A stretch of DNA of 64,000 nt, from assembly GCF_000234095.1 (NCBI RefSeq), contig NZ_JH376798.1, forward strand, positions 380,521 to 444,520, in the 5' to 3' direction. Each line of letters starts with the position of its first letter. The first letter of the stretch is position 1. Below the pieces are notes generated by a model. That model was given only the letters and a program-made list of their open reading frames with translations, was not told the DNA's origin and did no database searches. The DNA is from Centipeda infelix ATCC 43532 (GTDB lineage: Bacteria; Bacillota; Negativicutes; Selenomonadales; Selenomonadaceae). Below, one piece after another: positions 42,318 through 50,939 of this stretch. The translations under genes and the position numbers were made by a program.

Positions 42318-44447
42318 TTATGCTTTCACGCTCGGCTCGGGGAAGACCTCGCCATTGCTTGCAATTCGCTGCAAGAATTCGCGTACGCGCGGGTAGAAGA
42401 ACGCGCGGAGCTCAGGGCTGTCCACTTCATAGCCCGCTTCATGCTCATGTTCACGCGGATAGATCGCGACCTTTGCCTTTGCGATATCCACGGTGCCGTC
42501 CATCGCCACAGGCTCCTCCGTCTCAAGACAGAGCACGTGCGCGGCGGAGCGTGCCGCGAGGAAGTAAGGCTTCGTCGGGAAATGCGAGTTGCTGAACGTG
42601 ATGTCACGACCCTGCCCGCCGAACGCACGCGGAAGTACGCCGTCGATGTAGCTGTCGACGGAGAAGCCAAGCAGATGCCCGAGCGTACTGTAGATATCCA
42701 CGGGGCTGGTCAGCTCGTTCGTATATACCCCGCGTGGGATGCCCGCTCCGCGCATCATCCATGATGCACCTGTGAGGTATGGGTCGACAATGTAGGGATG
42801 TGGGCTGAAGATGGAGACCCCGTGGTCGGAGTAGAGATTCACAATGTACTCATCGGGGGCATAGTGCTCCTCAATATAGTCGAAGAGCACCCCGAGCGAT
42901 CGATCGAGATCGCGCATACCGAGGCGGTATGCCTCCTGATTCAGCGGGCTGGGCAGCAGATAGGGGCTCGGAACAGGACCTGTCGGCTCCGTCATGCGCG
43001 CAGCGAGTGGGAGACGTGCCTGCGCCGCCGTCGGGTATTGGAAGCTCGGTGAGGGCCATGGGTGCACATCGGAGGAGTGGATGAGGATGAAATTCTGTGC
43101 ATCACCCATCCCGTCGAGATGGCGGATGACGCGCTCGACCCCCTCGTAGTTTGCCTGACGGTACGGGGATGTGATGCAGCGGTCATAGCCGCGCGCAGCT
43201 CCTGTATAGATACCCTCACCGACATCCATCAGATTCGAGGTCAGATAGCCTGCATCGCGCATGCGCTCCGAGAGCGTTACATACTCCTCGCGTAGGGGAA
43301 TGGCGATCTTGTTGTTAAAGAGTTGACTGCGGTGGGGATACATTCCCGTCTCGATGGAGGCAAAGGAGGGCGTTGTGTACTCTGCAACCGAGAAATGCTG
43401 ATCGAAGATCAGACCCTCCGCAAAAAAGCGTGCCGTACGCGGCATCTCCTCGGCAAAGTGTGTGCGCAGTACCTGCCATGGAAGGGCATCGGCGAGGATA
43501 TTCAGCACGAGACGGGGCCGTTCGGACTTGCGCCCCACGGGGATCGGCTGCCCCACGAGGAAGTTTTGCTCTGAGGAGAGCTCCGTTTCCTCATTCAGGC
43601 GAAAGAAGTTCGGTGTCGCCACGTTCAGCCAGCCTGATGTGTTGACTGCAGATGTGCGTACGTGCAGCCGCTGCGGCGGACGTATGCCGAGTGCGGGCAG
43701 CACTGTGCCGATCACGGGGAGTACTGCCTCCTCATTTGGTGGGATTGTGACGTGTGCCGCCCCACCCGTGCGCTGACAGCGCATGAGGTCAAAGACAAAA
43801 TCTCCCGCGCCAAAGTAGGCGACACCGTATGAACGGCTCAGCACATTCAGCTGCCATGCCTTGTCTCCCTGAAATCCCTTCTCCGCGTGAACCCCCACAT
43901 AAAGCGGCGGCATTATGTGGGGTGCAACGGGGAGAAACTCGCCCGCGAATACGCTGTCCTCCGTCGTGATCCCCTTTTCGGGATCGTAGGAAGCACGGAC
44001 GGCAATCGGGGCGAACGAGGGGCGGGACAGTGCGACCGACAGGCGGTCCAGCACCTCCTCGGTGAACACCTCCGGCGAGTAGTGCGCCACATCGAATGGG
44101 ACCTCATAGAGCTTTGCCGCATAGCCCTGCATGATGAGCGCATCTGCCCAGCGGTCGACCGCCTCATAGGCACGTCTGAGTACGGCCCAGAGAGTCGCCT
44201 GAATCGGGCGCGTGCGGTAGGCGCGTTCTGCACATACAATGGCGGTCTCCGCATCGCCGTGATGGAGGAGATACTGTGCGGCAAAGAGATCCGCGTGTGC
44301 CGTGTCTGTTGTCTCTTCCCTGTATGCCGCAAGCTGCGCCAGGAAGTCGTCGTCAAAGGCACTCTGCTCTGCGCGGTCGAGGAGATCGCGGAACAGTGCA
44401 CAGGAGCGTTCGTTATTGTGCCAGAAAACCGTCAAATCGTTGTTCAT
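42318..44447 (-). CDS. Alkaline-phosphatase-superfamily paralogue 2
   Basis: It starts at ATG 44447 after GAAGGAG, exactly abutting the stop of paralogue 3. The 709-aa protein has the same layout. Active-site motifs are LADALPW, TTPSFASIETG (Thr nucleophile candidate), HSSDVHPW and YSDHG, all intact. LADALPW and the NFFRLNEETE stretch place it with paralogue 3 as a subgroup. The C-terminus ends after FPEPSVKA without the WFG(K/E) tail seen in paralogues 1, 4 and 6. No signal peptide. Confidence 0.8.
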   Translation of the reverse strand: MNNDLTVFWHNNERSCALFRDLLDRAEQSAFDDDFLAQLAAYREETTDTAHADLFAAQYLLHHGDAETAIVCAERAYRTRPIQATLWAVLRRAYEAVDRWADALIMQGYAAKLYEVPFDVAHYSPEVFTEEVLDRLSVALSRPSFAPIAVRASYDPEKGITTEDSVFAGEFLPVAPHIMPPLYVGVHAEKGFQGDKAWQLNVLSRSYGVAYFGAGDFVFDLMRCQRTGGAAHVTIPPNEEAVLPVIGTVLPALGIRPPQRLHVRTSAVNTSGWLNVATPNFFRLNEETELSSEQNFLVGQPIPVGRKSERPRLVLNILADALPWQVLRTHFAEEMPRTARFFAEGLIFDQHFSVAEYTTPSFASIETGMYPHRSQLFNNKIAIPLREEYVTLSERMRDAGYLTSNLMDVGEGIYTGAARGYDRCITSPYRQANYEGVERVIRHLDGMGDAQNFILIHSSDVHPWPSPSFQYPTAAQARLPLAARMTEPTGPVPSPYLLPSPLNQEAYRLGMRDLDRSLGVLFDYIEEHYAPDEYIVNLYSDHGVSIFSPHPYIVDPYLTGASWMMRGAGIPRGVYTNELTSPVDIYSTLGHLLGFSVDSYIDGVLPRAFGGQGRDITFSNSHFPTKPYFLAARSAAHVLCLETEEPVAMDGTVDIAKAKVAIYPREHEHEAGYEVDSPELRAFFYPRVREFLQRIASNGEVFPEPSVKA

Positions 44448-46559
44448 TTATAGCTCCTTCGGTGTGGGGAATGCCTCCCCGTTGTTTCCGATGCCGCGCA
44501 GGAATTCGCGCACGCGCGGGTAGAAGAATGCACGCAGCTCTGCGCTGTCCACCTCATAGCCCGTTTCGCCCTCGTGTTCGCGTGGATAGATGGCGGAAGA
44601 TGCGTGTGCGACATCCACCGTCCCGTTCGGCAGAACTGGGATGCCTGTCTCAAGATGGAATGTGTGCGTTTTTGCGCGTGCGCGCAGACAGTAGCTCTTG
44701 GTCGGATAGAGCGAGTTGCTGAACGCGATCTCGCGTCCCACACCGCCGAAGAGCTGCGGCAGCACGCCGTCCACATCGTCATCCACGGGAAAACCGCAGA
44801 GGGCACCGAGCGTCGGGTAGATATCGACCGCACTCGTCAGCTCATCCGCGACCACGCCCTCGGGGACCCCTGCCCCGCGCATCATCCACGCCGCATGGGT
44901 CAGATCGGGGCTGACAATGTAGTGGTGTTCACTGAAGACGGGAACGCCGTGGTCGGAGTAGATATTCACGAGATACTCCTCAGGGCTGTAGTGCTTCTCC
45001 AGATAGCGGTAGAGTGCACCCAGCGCACGGTCGAGGTCGCGGATGCCCTGACGGCAGACCTCCATGCTCAGATCCGTGCGGCGCAGATAGGGGCTCGGCT
45101 CGCTGCCCGCCGCGCCCGAGAGACGCGCGGCAAGCGGCAGACGCGCCTGTACACTTGATGTGATCTGAAAGAGCGGATACGGCCACGGGTGAATATCCTG
45201 TATGTGCAGAAAGATAAACTGATCCGTGTCGCGCAGTCCTTCGAGATGGCGAATTGTCCGCTCGACGCCCTCATAGGTATGCAGACGGTAGCCTGTGACG
45301 ATGAGCCGATCATAGCCGCGCGTCACCTCGTTGTAGACCCCAATGCCATCGCCCATGAGATTTGACGTCGCATAGCCGAGGGTACGCATACGCTCGGCCA
45401 GCGTGACGAACTCCTGTCGCAGCGGGACGGCAGCGGCGTTATTTGTAACGATCTGACTGTGATGCTGATACATTCCCGTCTCAATGCTTGGAAGCGATGG
45501 ATGGGTGTACTCCGCAACGGAGAAATGCTGATCGAAGACCGTGCCGCGTGCAAAGAAGCGCGCCGTGTTCGGCATCCATTCGGCAAAGTGTTCGCGCACG
45601 ATTGCCCATGGGAGGGCATCGGCGAGGATGTTCAGCACGAGCGGACGGCGTGCGGGACTGTGTCCGACCGTGATCGGTGTACCGACGATGAAGTTGTGAT
45701 CGGATGAGAACTCCGTCGGCTCTGCGAGGCGGAAAAAGTTCGGGGTTGCGATGGTAAGCGGCGTTTCCTTATCGAGACTCTGCGTCTTTACCCGCAGCTG
45801 CTGGAAGTCAATTGTACCGAGCACGGGCAGGACGGCGCTCTGCCCCGGGGCAAGATGAATCTCTGCCTTGCCGGGGGCACGTTCGCCGCGGATGAGGTCG
45901 AACGTGAAGTCTCCGCCGAGATAGTAGGCGAAATCCTTCGCATGGCGGATGTTATAGAGCAGCCATGCCTTATTCCCCTGCTGCTCCTGCTCCGTGTAGA
46001 CACCGACATAGTACGGCGGGAGATCCGAGGTGCTTTGCGGGAGAAACTCGCCCATGAACGATGTGCTCTCAGCCGTCAGCCCTTGCTCCGCGCTGTAGGA
46101 CATACGGGATACGGCGATCGGGGCAAAGCCCGCCTTGCCCATCGCGACGGAGAGACGGTCAAGGAGCTCGTCGGTGAATACCTCCGGAGGAATGCCCTCG
46201 GCTGTGAGCGGGCGTTCGAGCAGCTTTGCCATGTACGCCTGCATGATGAGCGCGTCCGCATAGCGCCCCTGTGCCATATAGGCACGCGCGAGCACCTGCC
46301 ATGCGGCGTACTCGATGGGGCGGGTGCGGAAGGCACGTTCGCCGCAGAGGGCAGCCGCCTCCGCATCGCCGTTTGCGAGGAGATAGTGTGCTGCAAAGAC
46401 ATCGGCGTGCACCGCATCACCGCCCGCCTCCCGATAGGCGGCGAGGAGGGCGAGATATTCCTCGTCATAGGCATCGCGTTCCATGCGTATCAAAAGCTCT
46501 TGAAAGAGCGTATAGGCGCGGCCGTTGTTTTGCCAAAATGTACGGCAATCGTCTGTCAT
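44448..46559 (-). CDS. Alkaline-phosphatase-superfamily paralogue 3
   Basis: The start is ATG 46559 (MTDDCRTFW) after GAGGGAAGGG; the longer ORF into the neighbour is not supported. The 703-aa protein has active-site motifs LADALPW, THPSLPSIETG, HIQDIHPW and YSDHG. HIQDIHPW differs from the HxSDVHP of the others, a possible specificity change. It is closest to paralogue 2. Zero-base spacing to paralogue 2 suggests coupled translation. Confidence 0.8.
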   Translation of the reverse strand: MTDDCRTFWQNNGRAYTLFQELLIRMERDAYDEEYLALLAAYREAGGDAVHADVFAAHYLLANGDAEAAALCGERAFRTRPIEYAAWQVLARAYMAQGRYADALIMQAYMAKLLERPLTAEGIPPEVFTDELLDRLSVAMGKAGFAPIAVSRMSYSAEQGLTAESTSFMGEFLPQSTSDLPPYYVGVYTEQEQQGNKAWLLYNIRHAKDFAYYLGGDFTFDLIRGERAPGKAEIHLAPGQSAVLPVLGTIDFQQLRVKTQSLDKETPLTIATPNFFRLAEPTEFSSDHNFIVGTPITVGHSPARRPLVLNILADALPWAIVREHFAEWMPNTARFFARGTVFDQHFSVAEYTHPSLPSIETGMYQHHSQIVTNNAAAVPLRQEFVTLAERMRTLGYATSNLMGDGIGVYNEVTRGYDRLIVTGYRLHTYEGVERTIRHLEGLRDTDQFIFLHIQDIHPWPYPLFQITSSVQARLPLAARLSGAAGSEPSPYLRRTDLSMEVCRQGIRDLDRALGALYRYLEKHYSPEEYLVNIYSDHGVPVFSEHHYIVSPDLTHAAWMMRGAGVPEGVVADELTSAVDIYPTLGALCGFPVDDDVDGVLPQLFGGVGREIAFSNSLYPTKSYCLRARAKTHTFHLETGIPVLPNGTVDVAHASSAIYPREHEGETGYEVDSAELRAFFYPRVREFLRGIGNNGEAFPTPKEL

Positions 46560-46578
46560 GATGTCCCTTCCCTCGCAC

Positions 46579-48741
46579 TCATTGTCCGTATTTCTCTCCA
46601 AACCAGTCTTTTCGTGCGGCACGCATCGACGGCCAGAATTCGCCGTTGTTTGCAATGTTCGCGAGGAATGCCCGTGCACGCGGATAGAAGAACGCGCGCA
46701 GTTCGGGGCTGTCTACGATGTATGCGGTATAGAGCTCATGTCCGCGCACAAAGATGTTCGGTTCGCATCCCGCAAAGTTAACCGTTCCGTCCTCGTCGAC
46801 ATACTCGTTGGTCTCCAGACGCAGGACGTGCTCATGTGTACGCATGGCAAGTTTGAACGTCTGACCGCGGAACATGGAGGTCGTGTAGACCACATCGCGT
46901 GCCGTACCGCCGAACGCGGCGGGCAGATTCCCGTCGATGTCGGGGCTGACGGGGAAGCCGACGAGATGTCCAAGCGTGGGGTAGAGGTCGAGCGAGCTCG
47001 TGAGTTCGCTTGCGACCACGCCCTGCGGAACACCTGCTCCGCGCATCATCCACGTTGCACCGGTCGACTGTTCTCCGGTGACGTCGACCACCCACGTCTC
47101 AGGGTTTACGCTGAAGACGGGAACGCCGTGATCGGAGTAGAGGTTCACGATATACTCATCCGCGGCGAAGTTCTCCTCGATGTAGGAGAGGAGCTGACCA
47201 ATCGCGCGGTCAACATTGCGCGCACCGTCCAGAAACTGCTGTTGATAGATCTCCGCGTTCGGCAGACGAACGCTGGCGACCCCGTCCTGTACTTCATAGA
47301 GGCGGTCGGAGAGCGGCAGGGATGTCTCCACCGGCAGATTGAACTTATAAGCCTTTGCATCGTAGGGGTGCACATCGGAGACATGGAGGAAGAGAAAGAG
47401 ATCTGCCTCTTTGAATGCCTTGATGTAGCGGAGCGTGCGATCCGCTCCGATAAAAGCGTGTGTATTCCACGAGCAGGGGTTGATCTGATCGTAGCCGCGG
47501 AAAATATTGCTGTAGATGCAGTCCGACATGAGCATGGGCGAGGCGCAGTGATAGCCAAGATCCTTCATGCGTTCCGCGAGCGTGATGAAGTTTGGCGCGA
47601 GCCTGTGATAGTGCGTTCCGTTGAAGATCTGTGTGTGGTGCGGGTAGCAGCCCGTCTCGATTCCGGGGAGTGCGGGGTAGGTGTACTCCGAGGTGGAGAA
47701 ATGCTGATCGAAGATGATGCCCTGCTTGAAAAACGCGGCGATGTTGGGCATATCCTGTGCGAAACGGGATCGCATGACCGGCCATGAGAGCGCGTCGACG
47801 AGAATGTTCAGCACGAGCCTCTTGCGCTGCGGGCTGTGTCCGAGACGGATGGGCGTACCGACGGCGATGGGAGCGTTGTCCGTCGTACGCAGTGTGGTGT
47901 CCTCGTTTAGGCGGTAGTAGCTGAATGCCCATCTGCCAAGATATGTGGTGCGCTCCCCCATCGACGGGGTCTCTACCGAGATGGGCTGTTCGTCTGCCGT
48001 CCCCGCAAGCGGCAGTATGATCTCCTGTCCCTCCGCAATGTCGATGTTCATCGTGCCGCAGATCTCGCGTGCCTTCTGCATCTGGAAGGTGAAGTCGCGA
48101 TGCCCGCAGACGGAGAACCACAGGCTGTTGCGTACATCGTCGATCAGGTAGCTCTTCTCCGAGAGGAAGCCGTAGTCTGCATAGCAGCCGACCCAGAATG
48201 GATCACTGCCCGCAGGGACGGGCAGCGGTATCGTCTCGCCGATAAAGACATCGCGGTGGAAGTGCACCGCATCATCCTTCAGATAGGCGCGGTAGGTTGC
48301 CATCGGCGCGTATGTCGTATCCTCAAGGGCTGCGGACAGGTAGGCGAGCGCCTCGGCTGTCGGCGTGTGTGTGAGCCGCAGCGGGGGCAGGGGATCCCCG
48401 TAGACATTGTGGCAGTAGGCTCGTATGATGAGTGCGTCGAGCTCGCGTCCCGTCTGCTCGTATGCGGGGGCGAGCACCTTCCATACCTCGTAGTTCACGG
48501 GGCGGCGGGCAAAGGCACGCTCTGCGCAGACACATGCTCCCTCCGCATCGCCGTGTGCGAGGAGGTACTGCGCGGCGAAGATGTCCGCATGCTCACTTGC
48601 AGGGGCTTCCTCCCGATAGGCGGCAAGTACGGCGAGAAAGTCGTCGTCGAAGGCGTTCCGCTCCGCACGCGTCAGCAGATCGCAGAAGAGTTCGCGGGCG
48701 CGTGCGTTGTTTTGCCAGAATACATTGAGCTCGTCCGTCAT
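46579..48741 (-). CDS. Alkaline-phosphatase-superfamily paralogue 4
   Basis: It starts at ATG 48741 after AAGGAAAGGAC. The 720-aa protein has motifs LVDALSW, TYPALPGIETGCY, HVSDVHPYD and YSDHG, and ends KDWFGEKYGQ. It has the same TPR-like N-terminus (ADIFAAQYLLAHGDAEGA) and no signal peptide. Its stop lies 19 nt before paralogue 3. Confidence 0.8.
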   Translation of the reverse strand: MTDELNVFWQNNARARELFCDLLTRAERNAFDDDFLAVLAAYREEAPASEHADIFAAQYLLAHGDAEGACVCAERAFARRPVNYEVWKVLAPAYEQTGRELDALIIRAYCHNVYGDPLPPLRLTHTPTAEALAYLSAALEDTTYAPMATYRAYLKDDAVHFHRDVFIGETIPLPVPAGSDPFWVGCYADYGFLSEKSYLIDDVRNSLWFSVCGHRDFTFQMQKAREICGTMNIDIAEGQEIILPLAGTADEQPISVETPSMGERTTYLGRWAFSYYRLNEDTTLRTTDNAPIAVGTPIRLGHSPQRKRLVLNILVDALSWPVMRSRFAQDMPNIAAFFKQGIIFDQHFSTSEYTYPALPGIETGCYPHHTQIFNGTHYHRLAPNFITLAERMKDLGYHCASPMLMSDCIYSNIFRGYDQINPCSWNTHAFIGADRTLRYIKAFKEADLFLFLHVSDVHPYDAKAYKFNLPVETSLPLSDRLYEVQDGVASVRLPNAEIYQQQFLDGARNVDRAIGQLLSYIEENFAADEYIVNLYSDHGVPVFSVNPETWVVDVTGEQSTGATWMMRGAGVPQGVVASELTSSLDLYPTLGHLVGFPVSPDIDGNLPAAFGGTARDVVYTTSMFRGQTFKLAMRTHEHVLRLETNEYVDEDGTVNFAGCEPNIFVRGHELYTAYIVDSPELRAFFYPRARAFLANIANNGEFWPSMRAARKDWFGEKYGQ

Positions 48742-48777
48742 ACTGTGTCCTTTCCTTGTACCGCCATAGCGTTATCT

Positions 48778-50892
48778 TTAGCGCACAAACAGTTCCCCGT
48801 TGTTTGAAATCTCCCGCACGAAGTCACGCGCACGTGGGTAGAAGAACGTACGCAGCTCCGCACTGTCCACAATGTGTGCGGGATTGAGTTCGTGGCCGCG
48901 CAGGTAGATCTGTGCCTCTGCGTCCGCGAAGTCCGCCGTTCCATCCTGTGCGGTGCAGCCGCGCGTCTCCACGCGCAGCACATGATCGCGCGTGCGTACG
49001 GCGAGCTTGAACGTCTGTCCCGGGAACTGGGAGACGGAGTAGGCCGCGTCGCGCTCCCTGCCGCCGAATACGGCGGGCAGATTGCCGTCGAGACCATCGG
49101 CGACGGGAAAGCCGCAGAGCTTTCCGAGCGTTGGGTAGATATCGACCGAGCTGGTGAGCTCGTCGGTGATGATGCCCTCGGGCACGCCCGCGCCGCGGAT
49201 CATCCACGTTGCGCCGGTCGCATATTCTCCGATGAGGTCGGTTTCCGCTCCCGCAGGATCGGGGTCGAAGAGGGCGCAGCCATGATCGGAGTAAAGATTT
49301 ACAATGTATTCATTCTCGTCATAGTGCTCCTCGATATAGGAGAGGAGTGCTCCCACGCTGCGATCAATGTGGCGGAGGCTCACGCGCAGCTGCTCCAGAT
49401 AGATGGGCAGACGAGGTGTCCGAACACTGGGCAGGGTTGGGTCAAGCGGGACAAAGCGATCGGCAAGGGGGATGTGTGCCTCCACCTCCGTGGAGAATTT
49501 GGGCGGCATCTGTACGTTGAGCGGATGCACGTCACTTGTATGGTAGAGCATGAAATGATCCACCTCGGGCAGCGCCTCCAATGTACGCAGAACGCGCTCT
49601 GCCCCCTCGTATGTGGGCTGAAAGGCATGTGTGGAGATGAGACGTTGATAGCCGCGGTACACTCCGGTATAGCATAATTGCCCTGTCGCGAGCGGCGCAG
49701 AGCAGTAGTAGCCGAGTGCCTGCATCTCCTCGGAGAGCGTGCGTACCGCAAGCGGCAGTTCGTGCGAGTCACACTCGTGAAAGATCTGCGTGTGGTGCGA
49801 GTAGAGCCCTGTCTCAATGGTCGGAAGGGCGGACAGGGTATGCTCGGCGGCTGAGAAATGCTGGTCGAAGATGACCCCGCGGGCAAAGAATTTTGCAATG
49901 TGCGGCATGTACTCCGCAAATAGAGGACGTACCGCCGGCCAGCACAGCCCGTCGATGAGCAGATTCAGCACGAGTTTTTTGCGATGCGGACTGTGCCCAA
50001 GGCGGATTGGTGTACCAACGGCAAAGGGAGCATCGTCCGAGCGCAGTGTTGCCGTCTCCGTGAGACGGAAATAGCTGAATGCCCATTTGCCGAGGTAGCC
50101 GGGATACTCGTTTGCAGCAGTTTGGATGGAAAATCTCTGGTCGACCTTTGTCCCCGCCACCGGTACGACAAAAGCTTCGCCCGCCGGCACATCGATGCGG
50201 ATGTGGTCGCTGATTTCCCGTGCCTTTTGGATGTCAAAGGTCGCATCTCGATTGCAGACGAAGAAGTTGAGCTCATGCCGTCTGGGCTCATGGACATACG
50301 ACATCATGGAGAGAAAGCCTTCGTCGACGAAGATGCCGACCCAGAAACGGTCGCTGCTGCTTGGCATCGTGGTGGGAATCTCCTCGCCGATGTAAATATC
50401 GTTGACGAGCTGCACGGCACCGTTTTCAAGAACCGCACGGCCGATGATCAGCGGCGCGTAGCTCGACATATTCGTCGCCATGGTGAGGCGGCTGAGCGCC
50501 TCATCACGCGGACAATCCCTCGGAAGGGTGGGGCAGAACGTATCCTGCGGGGCTCTCCGCTGGATATATCCCCGGATTGTGAGCGCATCGCGTTCGCGTC
50601 CGAGCGCACTGTATGCAGTGGAGAGAACGTGCCACACGGCGAAATTCAACGGGCGTTTTTGAAAGGCACGCTCCCCGCAGAGTGCGGCGTTCTCCGCATC
50701 GCCGCACGCGAGGAGGTAGAGTGCGGCAAAGATATCCGCACGCTCACTCTCGGGGGCAGCCTCCCGATAGGCGGCAAGTACGGCGAGAAAGTCGTCGTCG
50801 AAGGTGTTCCGTTCCGCACGCGCCAGCAGATCGCGGAAAAGTTCGTAAGCACGTACGTTGTTGCGCCAGAATACGCTGAGATCGTTCGTCAC
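48778..50892 (-). CDS. Alkaline-phosphatase-superfamily paralogue 5
   Basis: A GTG start at 50892 (MTNDLSVFW) follows AAGGAAAGGAC and aligns with the others; the longer ORF would overlap paralogue 6. The 704-aa protein has motifs LIDGLCW, TLSALPTIETG, HTSDVHPLN and YSDHG. The Cys in LIDGLCW is unique in the set. The C-terminus stops early after NNGELFVR, without the WFG tail. Confidence 0.78.
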   Translation of the reverse strand: MTNDLSVFWRNNVRAYELFRDLLARAERNTFDDDFLAVLAAYREAAPESERADIFAALYLLACGDAENAALCGERAFQKRPLNFAVWHVLSTAYSALGRERDALTIRGYIQRRAPQDTFCPTLPRDCPRDEALSRLTMATNMSSYAPLIIGRAVLENGAVQLVNDIYIGEEIPTTMPSSSDRFWVGIFVDEGFLSMMSYVHEPRRHELNFFVCNRDATFDIQKAREISDHIRIDVPAGEAFVVPVAGTKVDQRFSIQTAANEYPGYLGKWAFSYFRLTETATLRSDDAPFAVGTPIRLGHSPHRKKLVLNLLIDGLCWPAVRPLFAEYMPHIAKFFARGVIFDQHFSAAEHTLSALPTIETGLYSHHTQIFHECDSHELPLAVRTLSEEMQALGYYCSAPLATGQLCYTGVYRGYQRLISTHAFQPTYEGAERVLRTLEALPEVDHFMLYHTSDVHPLNVQMPPKFSTEVEAHIPLADRFVPLDPTLPSVRTPRLPIYLEQLRVSLRHIDRSVGALLSYIEEHYDENEYIVNLYSDHGCALFDPDPAGAETDLIGEYATGATWMIRGAGVPEGIITDELTSSVDIYPTLGKLCGFPVADGLDGNLPAVFGGRERDAAYSVSQFPGQTFKLAVRTRDHVLRVETRGCTAQDGTADFADAEAQIYLRGHELNPAHIVDSAELRTFFYPRARDFVREISNNGELFVR

Positions 50893-50939
50893 GTTATTGT
50901 CCTTTCCTTCGCTCAAAGCGTTCCCTCCCTCGTGCACCG

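Noticed and set aside
46560..46679. Longer start for paralogue 3
   Set aside because: It overlaps the 3' end of paralogue 4 and aligns with none of the other five; ATG 46559 has a good ribosome site.
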